From: Chloroflexota bacterium
GTDB lineage: Bacteria > Chloroflexota > Dehalococcoidia > Tepidiformales > Tepidiformaceae
Direction: 5' to 3'
DNA: 64,000 bases
NCBI GenBank assembly: GCA_016234445.1
Contig: JACRBT010000002.1
Location: 124,001 to 188,000 of the forward strand
Part shown: one piece after another, positions 26,025 through 34,269 of the stretch
Position numbering within the stretch: the stretch's first letter is position 1
How the letters are laid out: the number at the start of each line of letters is the position of its first letter
Program-made: the position numbers and the translations under genes
Notes under the pieces: model-generated
Database searches by the model: none
What the model saw: the letters and a program-made list of their open reading frames with translations, nothing else
What the model was told of the DNA's origin: nothing

Positions 26025-26717
26025 CTACGCGGGCAGCCGGACCGCGGCAACCGGCTCGGGGTGGGCATAGGTGGTGAGGGTGAGGATGCCGCCGAGGAGA
26101 CGCTCCCTGACGCGGACTGCGAGCGGTCCCGGCTCCGGGAGGCGGTGCCAGGAGTGGTCGAGCACGAGGAACCTGCCGCCGGGCGCGAGCACCCGTGCCG
26201 CTTCGTCGAAGACCTCGGTCGCGGCGGCATCGGGGATGTGGCCCAGCAGGTGGGTGGCGACCAGGACCGGCGCCGATTCGTCCGCCAGCGGCAGGGAGCG
26301 GGCGTCGGCGTGCACGGCGACGGCGCGCCCGGAGGCGAGGCCGGCCGCCGCCTGGGCGCGCTCGACCATGAAGGGGGAGAGGTCGAACCCGGTCACGTCG
26401 ACGCCGGGGAGGGTGTTGCCAAGTACCGAGAGCAGGTGGCCGGGGCCGCAGCCGAGGTCGGTCGCGGCAGCCGGGGCAAGGGCACGGACGCGGGCGGCGA
26501 CGTGGCGGAGGACACGCCCTTCGAGGGAGGCGTTGTAAAGCCGCGCGATCAGCGACTCGTAGAGGCGGACGCTGCCGCGCGAAAGGTAGCCATCGGGGAG
26601 GTAGTGCCAGCGGCGTGCGTACCAGGCAGGGTAGGAGACGGAGTCGTCGGCGACGGGCAGGGATTCGGCGTCGCGGACGCGGCGGGCGAAGCTTCGAGGG
26701 CCGATCCGGGGGTACAC
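26025..26717 (-). CDS. Class I SAM-dependent methyltransferase
   Basis: The 230-residue protein (GTG start) has TDLGCGPGHLLSVLG as motif I, TGFDLSPFMVERA as motif II, and VATHLLGHIP and VLAPGGRFLVLDHSW as the later strands. This is a Methyltransf_11/25-type enzyme acting on a small molecule or lipid. The N-terminal 60 residues, rich in Trp, Tyr and Arg, may form the substrate lid. The substrate is unknown. Confidence 0.82.
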   Translation of the reverse strand: MYPRIGPRSFARRVRDAESLPVADDSVSYPAWYARRWHYLPDGYLSRGSVRLYESLIARLYNASLEGRVLRHVAARVRALAPAAATDLGCGPGHLLSVLGNTLPGVDVTGFDLSPFMVERAQAAAGLASGRAVAVHADARSLPLADESAPVLVATHLLGHIPDAAATEVFDEAARVLAPGGRFLVLDHSWHRLPEPGPLAVRVRERLLGGILTLTTYAHPEPVAAVRLPA

Positions 26718-26762
26718 GCCCTGATGCTACCGAACCGGGAAGACGCACGCACGGCCCGCCCG

Positions 26763-26768
26763 TAGAAT
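26763..26768 (+). promoter_or_regulatory. -10 box of the monooxygenase gene
   Basis: TAGAAT lies 27 bases before the ATG, with CCGGAGA as a ribosome site in between, so this is an ordinary short-leader promoter. Confidence 0.5.
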
Positions 26769-26795
26769 CGGCCTACCAACAACCCGGAGAACGCA

Positions 26796-27095
26796 ATGAT
26801 CACCATCGTCGCCAAGCTGCAGGCCAACGCGGGCAAGGAAGATGACCTCCGCGCCATCCTGACCGAAATGGTCGGGAACGTGAAGAAGCACGAAGCGGGC
26901 AAGGCTGTCGCCTACTCACTCCACACGAGCGACACCGACCCCACGCTGTTCATGTTCTACGAGCAGTACGCCAGCGCGGAGGCGCTGGCCGCCCACGGCC
27001 AGACCGACCACATGAAGGCGATGGGCGGGAAGCTCGGCGGCATCCTCGCCGGCCGGCCGGTGATCGAGCGGTACACGCAGATCGCGGGAGTGTAG
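26796..27095 (+). CDS. Antibiotic biosynthesis monooxygenase (ABM)-domain protein
   Basis: A 99-residue single-domain dimeric alpha/beta-barrel protein: ITIVAKLQANAGKEDDLR, then TLFMFYEQYASAEALAAH and the His-containing helix DHMKAMGG. This is the YgiN/ActVA-Orf6 type. Members act as cofactor-free quinol oxygenases or in detoxification of reactive carbonyls. It stands alone, convergent with the exported-protein pair. Confidence 0.85.
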   Translation: MITIVAKLQANAGKEDDLRAILTEMVGNVKKHEAGKAVAYSLHTSDTDPTLFMFYEQYASAEALAAHGQTDHMKAMGGKLGGILAGRPVIERYTQIAGV

Positions 27096-27121
27096 GGCCG
27101 GGGGCCTGGGGGCGGGCGCTC

Positions 27122-27946
27122 CTAACGGCCAGCTGACCGCGGCCGGCGAAGCCGCAGCGTCAGCCAGCCCAGGGCGCCGGCCACCATCCCGGCGCCTCCG
27201 ATTGCGAGCAACGGAAGGCTGACCGGCCCAGGAGGGTGCGGCCGCGCCATGCCCGTCCCCGTCCCTGGCGCGATGGGTCCGACGAGGACGAACGTCCGCC
27301 CGTCGACGGTCCCGCCGTTCAACATCGCGGCGGCCTCGGGCCCAATCCCCGATTGCCCGACGGCCCAGGAGTGGATTCGCCAACCGTCTCCAGTTTGCTG
27401 CGGTTGGAACTCGAGGAAGTGGCGCCGGCCGGCGCTGTCTGGCGGGGACGCGAGTATGACGGCGGGACAATCCGGGCAGGCAAGCGTCCCAACTGTGTGC
27501 CCAGTGAGCGTCGTGGAGTTCAGGTGGAGCTCCGCTCCTCCGAATTCGCCCACCCGAAGCTCACGAGGGCGCTCCCCGGCGGCCTCGCAGTAGTGAAAAC
27601 TTGCGTCACCGGCGATCCGGCCACTGATGCACCCCGTGACCACCGTGCCTGCCGCGATGCCCTGACAGATTTCAGCCAGCTCCGCACCGCCGGTGTACTG
27701 CGGACAGGTGCGCTGAACCGGGATCAGGAATGGGGCCAGATCCTCCCCCGCGTTTATGCGCGCGGTGAGCTCCCGGCCGAACGCCACGAAATCGGACATG
27801 AACGGCTGGCTACTAGCAGCCCATGGTGCGGACGTTTCCCGGCTCGCCGTGCTGGCTTCCACGGAGCCCCCGCCGCCTGCCATCAGCCCAGCCACAAAAC
27901 CTGCGACTACCGCCACAAGGCACAGAATCCAGAGTTGAAGTCTCAT
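27122..27946 (-). CDS. Exported protein with C-terminal membrane anchor, unknown
   Basis: The 274-residue protein has an N-terminal signal or anchor (LWILCLVAVVAGFVAGLMAG) and a single C-terminal membrane helix followed by a basic tail (RLRRPRSAGR), so most of it lies outside the cytoplasm. Several cysteines (CPQY, EICQG, GCISG, HYCEA, CPDC) could form disulfides. I do not recognise a family. Its start overlaps the stop of the upstream gene (ATGA), so the two exported proteins are made together. Confidence 0.6.
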   Translation of the reverse strand: MRLQLWILCLVAVVAGFVAGLMAGGGGSVEASTASRETSAPWAASSQPFMSDFVAFGRELTARINAGEDLAPFLIPVQRTCPQYTGGAELAEICQGIAAGTVVTGCISGRIAGDASFHYCEAAGERPRELRVGEFGGAELHLNSTTLTGHTVGTLACPDCPAVILASPPDSAGRRHFLEFQPQQTGDGWRIHSWAVGQSGIGPEAAAMLNGGTVDGRTFVLVGPIAPGTGTGMARPHPPGPVSLPLLAIGGAGMVAGALGWLTLRLRRPRSAGR

Positions 27947-28806
27947 CGCGCAACCCCCGCGGCGAACTTGAGGAGCTCCTCAAGCCCCAGGTTGTAGGAG
28001 TAAATCACCGTCGACACGCGCAATTCCGCGTCCCAGATAAGCACGGCGCCTCCCCCAAGCCCCGCGTCGAGCACAGGGCGCCCGACCGCCGCCGGCAATC
28101 CGCCTATGGTATCGGCGTACCAGTGCGAGGCGGGGATGTCGGTGAACTCCGCCGGGGCCGCGCCGTCGCGGTACCGGTACTTGTGGACGTTGATGAAGCC
28201 ACCGTGCGGCACGACGAACCAGCTTTCCCCTGCGGCAAGGCGTTCCGCGGCGTCCGCAGCTGCCCGGATCCCAACGGTAAGCGTTGAGACGCCTGGCTCC
28301 CCGCCACAGAACGCGGACCCGAATTCGTCCATCGTGTCCTCGCGGACGTACCCTCCCACAGGGAGGTAATCCGGCGAGATCTCCAGCACGGTGCCACGAA
28401 ATGCGCTGGGCGGGACATCTTCCCGTTTCACATCTGACCCGCAGACCGTGCCCGTCCGGACCGCGGTGGGGCCGACGGTGATCCCGTTGATCGCCTGGTC
28501 GAACCGCGGTTTCGCACGCCATTCAGCGAGGTACGGGAGCTGCCACCCTGACCGGGTGGTGTCTATGTCCGGGAGTCCCGCCGCAGGCACCGGGAGGGTC
28601 TCCGGCACCACCGGGGTGGCCCCAGCTGGCGTGCCGGGCACCACCACCGTGCCTGCGTCCGGCGCCGCGCGGGCTCCTTCATCCCGCCCTGTCTGCCGTC
28701 CGATATAGAACCCCGCGCTCGCCATGAGCAAGGCGGCCGCGGTGAGGATGGCGGCGCGGCGGCGGGCGCCCGCTGCTGTCACGAATCTCCGGATACGTCT
28801 GATCAC
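27943..28806 (-). CDS. Exported protein with N-terminal membrane anchor, unknown
   Basis: The 287-residue protein starts with a basic stretch (IRRIRRFVTAAGARRR), then one membrane helix and a Pro/Ala/Thr-rich linker (about 48-78). An extracytoplasmic domain follows with one cysteine pair (VCGSD, FCGGEP), DYLPVGGYVRED and GGGAVLIWDAE. No family is recognised. It is the first gene of a two-gene operon with the other exported protein. Confidence 0.6.
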   Translation of the reverse strand: MIRRIRRFVTAAGARRRAAILTAAALLMASAGFYIGRQTGRDEGARAAPDAGTVVVPGTPAGATPVVPETLPVPAAGLPDIDTTRSGWQLPYLAEWRAKPRFDQAINGITVGPTAVRTGTVCGSDVKREDVPPSAFRGTVLEISPDYLPVGGYVREDTMDEFGSAFCGGEPGVSTLTVGIRAAADAAERLAAGESWFVVPHGGFINVHKYRYRDGAAPAEFTDIPASHWYADTIGGLPAAVGRPVLDAGLGGGAVLIWDAELRVSTVIYSYNLGLEELLKFAAGVAR

Positions 28807-28880
28807 GAGCCTCCGACATGATCTGAAGCTGATTGTCCACCCGGCAGGAGTCGATCCGGAACCTCAGAATTGATGAATCT

Positions 28881-29120
28881 CTAAGCGGCCCGCGGTGGCT
28901 CGGCCAGGCAACAGGCCACGTGCCCTTTCGCCCAGGCCACGGCCCGCCGGCCATGGATCCCGGCCCGGTCATAGAACTCGTGCAAGCGGGAGCGGATCGC
29001 TGCGACCGAAATGGTCAGGCGGCCGGCGATCTCGTCATCCGTCAGGCCATCGGCAAGGAGCCGAAGGGCTTCCGCTTCCGCCCGGCTCACCTCGAAGTGC
29101 TCTTCCAGTTGCTCGATCAT
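28881..29120 (-). CDS. Stand-alone LuxR/GerE-type HTH protein
   Basis: Starting at ATG 29120 (GGAG seven bases upstream) the product has 79 residues and is little more than a GerE helix-turn-helix: VSRAEAEALRLLADGLTDDE then IAGRLTISVAAIRSRLHEFY. There is no receiver or sensor domain. A TTG start at 29165 would add 15 unlikely residues. It is divergent from uppP. A perfect palindrome sits at its own likely transcription start, so autoregulation is plausible. Confidence 0.72.
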   Translation of the reverse strand: MIEQLEEHFEVSRAEAEALRLLADGLTDDEIAGRLTISVAAIRSRLHEFYDRAGIHGRRAVAWAKGHVACCLAEPPRAA

Positions 29121-29152
29121 CGACTGCTCCGTGGAACTGCTGCCCCCGGAAG

Positions 29153-29170
29153 TGACGCGCGTCAATGTTA
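29153..29170 (-). promoter_or_regulatory. Promoter and palindromic operator of the HTH gene
   Basis: TAACAT (29165-29170 on this strand) is a -10 candidate and runs directly into the perfect 12-base palindrome TGACGCGCGTCA (29153-29164). A protein bound there would cover the start point. Confidence 0.5.
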
Positions 29171-29279
29171 TCAGCCGACCGGGGCCTCATGGGATCCGAC
29201 GAACGGGCGGCTCGCTTTGTTCCCCTTGCGCCGCGCTTGCCGTTGCCCCTACTCCCGGCGGCGCGCACGCTGCTAGCCG

Positions 29280-30101
29280 ATGGAACTGGTCCGGGCGGCG
29301 ATTCTTGGCATCGTGCAGGGCCTGACCGAGTTCCTGCCGATCTCGTCGTCGGGACACCTCATCCTCGTCCCCGCGCTTTTCGACTGGCCCGACCAGGGGC
29401 TGGCGTTCGACGTCGGCCTCCACGTGGGCACCTTGTGCGCGCTCCTCGTCTACTTCTGGCGCGACTGGGTGCGGCTCTTCGTTTCGGGCTGGCGCGACTT
29501 CTGGAAACACGGGTTCCGTTTCGCCAACCAGGCGCCTGACTCGCAACTCCTCTGGCTGCTGGCGCTTGGCTCTGTGCCGGCAGCGCTCGTGGGGCTCGTC
29601 TTCAACGACTGGATCGAAGAAAACGTCCGCCAGCCGTGGCTGGTCGCGCTGATGCTCGCCGCCGGGGGACTGTTGCTGCTCGGGGCCGAGCGGCTCGGGC
29701 GTCGCGAACGGGCGATGGGGACCGTAGGCGTCGTCGATGCGGTCGTGGTTGGGATGGCCCAGGCGTTGGCCCTGATCCCGGGTGTTTCGCGTTCGGGGGC
29801 GACGATGAGCGCGGGGATGTTCCGGGGGCTCACCCGGGACGCCGCGGCGCGTTTCGCCTTCCTCCTCGGGACGCCCGCATTCGTCGGGGCCGCGGCGCTG
29901 AAGGCGAAGGACCTTGCGGGCGAAACGGGCGCTGAGTACGGGGAGCTGGCCGTAGGGCTCGCCTTTTCGGCCGTCGTGGGGTTCATCGCGATCCACGCGC
30001 TGCTGCGATTCCTGCGGACCCGGAGCCTGATGACGTTCGTCCATTACCGGTTCGCGGTGGCGGCGCTGACGCTGGTCATCGGGGGCATCCGGGTGGCCTG
30101 A
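29280..30101 (+). CDS. uppP: Undecaprenyl-diphosphatase UppP (BacA)
   Basis: The 273-residue polytopic protein has the two UppP signatures: QGLTEFLPISSSGHL (15-29) and PGVSRSGATM (about 160), which hold the catalytic residues. It removes a phosphate from undecaprenyl diphosphate so the lipid carrier can be reused for peptidoglycan and other envelope polymers, and over-production gives bacitracin resistance. The length is typical. There is no clear ribosome site before the ATG. Confidence 0.95.
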   Translation: MELVRAAILGIVQGLTEFLPISSSGHLILVPALFDWPDQGLAFDVGLHVGTLCALLVYFWRDWVRLFVSGWRDFWKHGFRFANQAPDSQLLWLLALGSVPAALVGLVFNDWIEENVRQPWLVALMLAAGGLLLLGAERLGRRERAMGTVGVVDAVVVGMAQALALIPGVSRSGATMSAGMFRGLTRDAAARFAFLLGTPAFVGAAALKAKDLAGETGAEYGELAVGLAFSAVVGFIAIHALLRFLRTRSLMTFVHYRFAVAALTLVIGGIRVA

Positions 30102-30148
30102 CGCTCGCGTCCCCAGCGGGTATTGTTAGCCCCACTGGAGGTTCGCAA

Positions 30149-30985
30149 ATGGTCCTCGAACGACTGCGGCTGGATGGGCCGCCACGGAAGGTTGCCATCA
30201 TCACCGGCGGGAGCCGGGGGCTCGGGAAGGCGATGGCGATTTCGCTCGCCGAAGCCGGCGCCGAGATCTGCATCGCCAGCCGGACGGTGGCGCAGCTCGA
30301 GTCGGCCGCTGCGGAGATCAAGTCGCACAGCGGCCGCGACGTCCTCACGGTGCCCACGGACGTCCAGCAGAGCGCACAGATGGACGCGCTCATCGAACGG
30401 ACCGTCGCCCACTTCGGGCGGCTCGACATCATGGTCAACAACGCCGGCATCGGCGACCGCCGGGGCGCGGGCTCAACGATCTACGACCTCGAAGACGCCG
30501 ACTGGAACGACACCATCTCGGTGAACCTCTACAGCACCTTCTATGGCGCGAGGGCAGCCGCCCGCCAGTTCCGCAAGCAGGGTCCCGGGGGCGTCATCCT
30601 CAACGTCGCCAGCGGGACGGCCCTTCGCGGCAACCCGACGGGCTTCGCCTATGGCGCGGCTAAGGCGGGCGTCATCGCGCTGACGAAGAGCCTGGCGGCC
30701 ATGCTCGCGGGCGAAGAAATCCGGGCGAACTCCATCGTCCCCGGCTTCCTTGCTCAGGCGCCGGCGCGCAACGCGGAGGAAGTCGAGATGCGGGCCCAGC
30801 GCGGGCGGTTCAACACCGCGCGGCGCCTGGGGGAGGCGTGGGAGATGGGGCCGCTCGCCGTCTACCTCTGCTCCGACGCCTCGTCGTACGTCACCGGCGA
30901 GTCGTTCGTCATCGACGGCGGCGGGCTTGCCGGCGGGGTCGCGCCAACCGGGTTCACGCCCGTCGTGGAGGCCAGCAATGCCTGA
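30149..30985 (+). CDS. Short-chain dehydrogenase/reductase
   Basis: The 278-residue classical SDR has ITGGSRGLG, VNNAG and the catalytic S-Y-K set in NVASGTALRGNPTGFAYGAAK, with FVIDGGG near the end. GGAGG lies 8 bases before the ATG and TATTGT (30121-30126) is a likely -10. It overlaps the next SDR by 8 bases, so the two are probably one operon acting on related substrates. Confidence 0.86.
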   Translation: MVLERLRLDGPPRKVAIITGGSRGLGKAMAISLAEAGAEICIASRTVAQLESAAAEIKSHSGRDVLTVPTDVQQSAQMDALIERTVAHFGRLDIMVNNAGIGDRRGAGSTIYDLEDADWNDTISVNLYSTFYGARAAARQFRKQGPGGVILNVASGTALRGNPTGFAYGAAKAGVIALTKSLAAMLAGEEIRANSIVPGFLAQAPARNAEEVEMRAQRGRFNTARRLGEAWEMGPLAVYLCSDASSYVTGESFVIDGGGLAGGVAPTGFTPVVEASNA

Positions 30986-31766
30986 TTGGGACCGCAAGCC
31001 AGGGTTCGACCTTAGCGGGAAGAAAGCGCTCGTCGTCGGGTTCGCCAACCCCGCGGGGGCGCCGATCGCGCTCGCACTCGCCGAAGCCGGCGCCGACGTC
31101 GCCACTGCCTCCGCTACTACCAGCGCCGAGGAGATGCTCGAAGCGAAGCGCGTGAGCAGGGAAGTGAAGAAACTGGGGCGCGAAAGCTTCTCCCAGGGCT
31201 GGGACGTCACCCTGCCGACGAACGTCCAGGTGGGGATGAAGCAGCTCCAGAAGGAGTTCGGGCACCCGTCGATCCTCGTCTTCAACGCCGACGCCAGCCT
31301 CGTCAAGCCGATCGAGAAAATCACCGACGCCGAGTTCGCCCACGTCCAGCAGGTGAACCTCTCCGGGGCGTTCTACGCGGCCCGGACGTTTGTCCGCGAG
31401 TTCGAGGGCAGCGGCCCCGGGCGGATCATCTTCGTGAATTCGATCTTCGCCGAGCGCGGGGTCGACCACCTTTCCGCCTACAGCGCGGCGAAGGCGGGGG
31501 TCGTCGGGCTGACGATGTCGCTCAGCCAGGAGCTGGGCGGGCGGAACATGACCGTGAACTGCATCTCGACCGGCTGGATGAACTGGACTCCCGGCCGCGG
31601 CTCCGACGAGATCGGGGCGAACCGGCTCCTTCGCTTCATCGCCATGCGGCGCTTCGGCGCGCCGGAAGAGACCGCGGCCCTCGCCGTGCTCCTCGCCTCG
31701 GAGGCCGCCGGCTACATGAACGGTCAGGTGTTCCACATCGACGGCGGCGTCATGACCCACCTCTAG
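30978..31766 (+). CDS. Atypical SDR with FabI-like cofactor motif
   Basis: The 262-residue protein starts inside the 3' end of the preceding SDR gene. The cofactor loop reads VVGFANPAGAPIA rather than TGxxxGxG, closer to enoyl-ACP-reductase-like members. VFNAD stands in place of NNAG. The catalytic Tyr and Lys are present (SAYSAAK) with VNSIF supplying Ser. It ends FHIDGGVM. The pair may form a heteromeric or sequential oxidoreductase; this is inference. Confidence 0.82.
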   Translation: MPDWDRKPGFDLSGKKALVVGFANPAGAPIALALAEAGADVATASATTSAEEMLEAKRVSREVKKLGRESFSQGWDVTLPTNVQVGMKQLQKEFGHPSILVFNADASLVKPIEKITDAEFAHVQQVNLSGAFYAARTFVREFEGSGPGRIIFVNSIFAERGVDHLSAYSAAKAGVVGLTMSLSQELGGRNMTVNCISTGWMNWTPGRGSDEIGANRLLRFIAMRRFGAPEETAALAVLLASEAAGYMNGQVFHIDGGVMTHL

Positions 31767-31775
31767 GCGCGGACG

Positions 31776-32249
31776 GTGGCAACGAAACCGCTTGCCGTCC
31801 GCCTCCTCGAACAGCGGAAGATCGCCCACGAGGTGTTCGCGTTCGACCCGGCGATCCGCGACGCCGGGGAGGTCGCGGCCGTCACCGGCCACTCGCCGGC
31901 GGAGGTGTACAAGACGCTGGTGGTGGAACACGACCCGCCCAAGGGCAAGCCGCTCCTGGTGATGGCGCCGTCGGACACTGAGGTCGACCTCAAGGTGCTG
32001 GCCGCGGCGGTCGGGGCGAAGAAGCTGCGGATGGCGAGCCACCGCGACGCCGAACAGGCGACGGGGTTGCAGGTCGGCGGGATCAGCGCCCTCGCCCTCC
32101 TCGACAGGCGGTTCCCCGCGTACATCGACGCACGGGCGGTGGCGCTGACCCATCTGCTCGTCAGCGCGGGGCAGCGCGGCTTCGACGTCCGCCTCAGCCT
32201 GGCCGACCTGCTGGCGCTGACCGGGGCGCAGCTGGTGCCGCTCGGCTAG
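31776..32249 (+). CDS. YbaK/EbsC-type aminoacyl-tRNA deacylase
   Basis: The 157-residue protein begins at GTG 31776 and has the YbaK fold signatures AEVYKTLVVE (with the conserved lysine), RMASHRDAEQATGLQVGGISAL and PAYIDARA. Family members hydrolyse mischarged Cys-tRNA(Pro). It follows the SDR pair after 9 bases and is probably in the same transcript. Confidence 0.9.
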   Translation: MATKPLAVRLLEQRKIAHEVFAFDPAIRDAGEVAAVTGHSPAEVYKTLVVEHDPPKGKPLLVMAPSDTEVDLKVLAAAVGAKKLRMASHRDAEQATGLQVGGISALALLDRRFPAYIDARAVALTHLLVSAGQRGFDVRLSLADLLALTGAQLVPLG

Positions 32250-33271
32250 ATCGAGACCCCGGCGGCGTTGCTGAGGGCGGCGATGTCCTGCTCCTCGGCG
32301 AGGACGATGACGATGTCGCCGTCGTGCATGGTGTCCTCCGCCTTCGGGCCGACCACGAGGGCGCCCGAGCGGTGGCGGAGGCCGAGGATGCTGGCGTTGG
32401 GCGCGTGGCTGGTCAGGTGGGAACAGGTCTTCCCGGCCAGGCCGTTCTTCTCGCTGACTTCGAACTCTGCCAGGAGGAGGTCGCCGTGGCGCCCCGTGGC
32501 GAGCGTGTCCATGATGTCGGCGGCGAGCGGCTGGAGGGCGGAAAGAACCATTCGCCGCCCGCCAAGGCTGTAGAGCGAAAGGACGCGGTCGGCGCCGGCC
32601 AGGCGGAGTTTCTCTTCGTTGTGGGGGTAACCGACGCGGGCGACGATGTAGCAGTGGGGATTCATCGACTTCGCCGTGAGGGTGATGTAGGTGTTCCCGG
32701 AGTCGCTGTCGCTGGCGGCAAGGAGGCAACGTGCCCGGCTTATCCCGGCACGGTTGAGGGTGATGTCCTGGGAACCGTCGCCTTCGACCACGAGATAGCC
32801 GAATGCGCGGGCGACTTCGGCCTGGGCCGGCGTCTGCTCGATGATGACGAACCTCGCGCCGCGTTCCCGGAGTTCCTTGGCGATCTCCCGGCCGACGCGG
32901 CCGAACCCGCACAGGATGTAGTGGTCCTCAAGCTCTTCGATTTGCATCTTCATCCTCCGGTGGTAGAAGCGGCTGCGGATGTTGCCCTCAAGCGTCTGTT
33001 CGACCATCAACGTCAGGGTGTAGAGCACCGTGCCCGTGCCGAAGAGGATGAGCACGATGGTGAAGATCTTCTCGGCGGTCCCGAAAGGCTCGACTTCGCG
33101 GAAGCCCACCGTGCTCAGGGTGGTCACGGTCTGGTAGAGGGCGTCGATGAACGAGTACCCGGCGATGACCATGTAGCCCGCGGTCCCGACCGCCAGCGTG
33201 AGCCCGAGCGCCAGCAGCGCCCCGGCCAACCGCCCGCCCGGGAACAGGCCGCGCAGAGAAAAGCGCTTCAC
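32246..33271 (-). CDS. Two-helix K+ channel with RCK (TrkA-N/TrkA-C) domains
   Basis: The 341-residue protein has a membrane helix, pore loop TLSTVGFREVEPFG, a second helix, then TrkA-N (CGFGRVGREIAKEL as NAD site) and a C-terminal TrkA-C domain (GDIVIVLAEEQD). This is the layout of MthK-like ligand-gated potassium channels. The filter is TVGF, not TVGYG. The GTG start at 33271 is fixed by a TATACT box 7 bases upstream (leaderless type); the in-frame extension to 33388 is unlike the family. It converges with the YbaK gene, overlapping by 4 bases. Confidence 0.86.
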   Translation of the reverse strand: MKRFSLRGLFPGGRLAGALLALGLTLAVGTAGYMVIAGYSFIDALYQTVTTLSTVGFREVEPFGTAEKIFTIVLILFGTGTVLYTLTLMVEQTLEGNIRSRFYHRRMKMQIEELEDHYILCGFGRVGREIAKELRERGARFVIIEQTPAQAEVARAFGYLVVEGDGSQDITLNRAGISRARCLLAASDSDSGNTYITLTAKSMNPHCYIVARVGYPHNEEKLRLAGADRVLSLYSLGGRRMVLSALQPLAADIMDTLATGRHGDLLLAEFEVSEKNGLAGKTCSHLTSHAPNASILGLRHRSGALVVGPKAEDTMHDGDIVIVLAEEQDIAALSNAAGVSI

Positions 33272-33278
33272 GGGTGGA

Positions 33279-33284
33279 AGTATA
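33279..33284 (-). promoter_or_regulatory. Leaderless-type -10 box of the K+ channel gene
   Basis: TATACT is followed by 7 bases and then GTG, so the message would begin at or next to the start codon. Confidence 0.6.
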
Positions 33285-33297
33285 GGGTCGAACCCGC

Positions 33298-33364
33298 GAA
33301 TGGCATCGCCCGGCCATCGCCGCCAGGATGCCCGCCCCCGTTTCTCGCGGGCAGGGGAGGTTCG
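33298..33364 (+). repeat. Upstream copy of duplicated leader block
   Basis: GAATGGCA, then GGCCATCGCCGC, xAGGATG and GCGGGCAGGGGAGG occur in the same order at 33380-33449. This copy has CAGGAT where the other has TAGGAT, so its -10 looks weaker. Its GGGGAGG serves a 14-codon frame starting at GTG 33369. Confidence 0.75.
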
Positions 33365-33368
33365 GCCA

Positions 33369-33413
33369 GTGACCGATTCGAATGGCACCGGCGGGCCATC
33401 GCCGCTAGGATGA
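33369..33413 (+). CDS. Possible 14-residue upstream ORF
   Basis: GTG 33369 sits 8 bases after GGGGAGG and opens MTDSNGTGGPSPLG before TGA 33413, which overlaps the -10 of the hydrolase gene. It may be a leader peptide or only a by-product of the duplicated block. It would be made only if transcription starts upstream of 33360. Confidence 0.25.
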   Translation: MTDSNGTGGPSPLG

Positions 33414-33449
33414 CGGCGCCCGCCGGTCGCGGGCAGGGGAGGTGGTTCG
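33380..33449 (+). repeat. Downstream copy of duplicated leader block, with active -10 and RBS
   Basis: Contains TAGGAT (33406-33411) and AGGGGAGG just before ATG 33451, i.e. the working promoter and ribosome site of the hydrolase gene. Confidence 0.75.
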
Positions 33450-33450
33450 C

Positions 33451-34269
33451 ATGCCGGAGACGATGTCGGGGGGCTGGAAGCTCTACTACGAGACGCACGG
33501 GGACCCGGCGAATCCGCCGATCGTGATGATCCTCGGGCTTTCCTACCGGCTTGCGCACTGGGGCCGCCTGCCGGGGCTGCTGGCCGAACGCCTCCACGTC
33601 ATCACCTTCGATTGCAGGGGAATGGGCCAGAGCGAGCGGCGGGATGAGCCTTACACCATCCAGGACGAGGTCGAGGACGTCGCCGCCGTGCTCGACGCGG
33701 CGGGGGTGCAGCGCGCCTACGTCTACGGCCGTTCTCGCGGGGGGATGATCGCCCAGGAGTTCGCCCTCACCCACCCGGAGCGTTGCGCGGGGCTGGTGCT
33801 GACCGGGACCAGCCACCGGGGGCCCGGGTCGGTCGGCTACAGCGACGCCGTGACCCGGGCCATGAACTTCACCCCCGACATGACCCGCGAGCAGATCTTC
33901 GAAACCCAGAACATCGCCATGGCAGCGCCGGGCTGGCGGGAGCGGGACCCGGAAGCGTTCGCCTACCTGCTTCGGACCGACCTGGAGGCGCCGCCCCGGC
34001 GGTTCGCCGTCGTCCGGCAGCAGGAGGCCATCGCCAGCTGGTCGAGCAAGGACCGCTTGCCGTCGTTGCGAATGCCGGTGCTGGTCCTCTGCGGGGAAGA
34101 CGACGGCATGACGCCGCCCGAGAACAGCCGCCAGATCGCGGCGCTCATCCCCGGCGCCCGGCTGCACCTGATCCCCCAGTGCGGCCACAACCCCATGCTG
34201 GAGAAGCCGGAAGAGGTGGCGCGGCTGGTCCTCGACTTCGCCGCCGCTCAGCCCAGCAGTTCGAGGTAG
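33451..34269 (+). CDS. Alpha/beta hydrolase
   Basis: The 272-residue protein has MILGLSYRLAHW (oxyanion loop), FDCRGMGQS, the nucleophile elbow GRSRGG (Ser), the acid in LCGEDDGMTPPE and the histidine in PQCGHNPMLEKPE. This resembles 3-oxoadipate enol-lactonase or esterase-type hydrolases. ATG 33451 fits the ribosome site best; GTG 33442 is inside it. Its last 22 bases overlap the end of the convergent helicase gene. The substrate is unknown. Confidence 0.85.
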   Translation: MPETMSGGWKLYYETHGDPANPPIVMILGLSYRLAHWGRLPGLLAERLHVITFDCRGMGQSERRDEPYTIQDEVEDVAAVLDAAGVQRAYVYGRSRGGMIAQEFALTHPERCAGLVLTGTSHRGPGSVGYSDAVTRAMNFTPDMTREQIFETQNIAMAAPGWRERDPEAFAYLLRTDLEAPPRRFAVVRQQEAIASWSSKDRLPSLRMPVLVLCGEDDGMTPPENSRQIAALIPGARLHLIPQCGHNPMLEKPEEVARLVLDFAAAQPSSSR

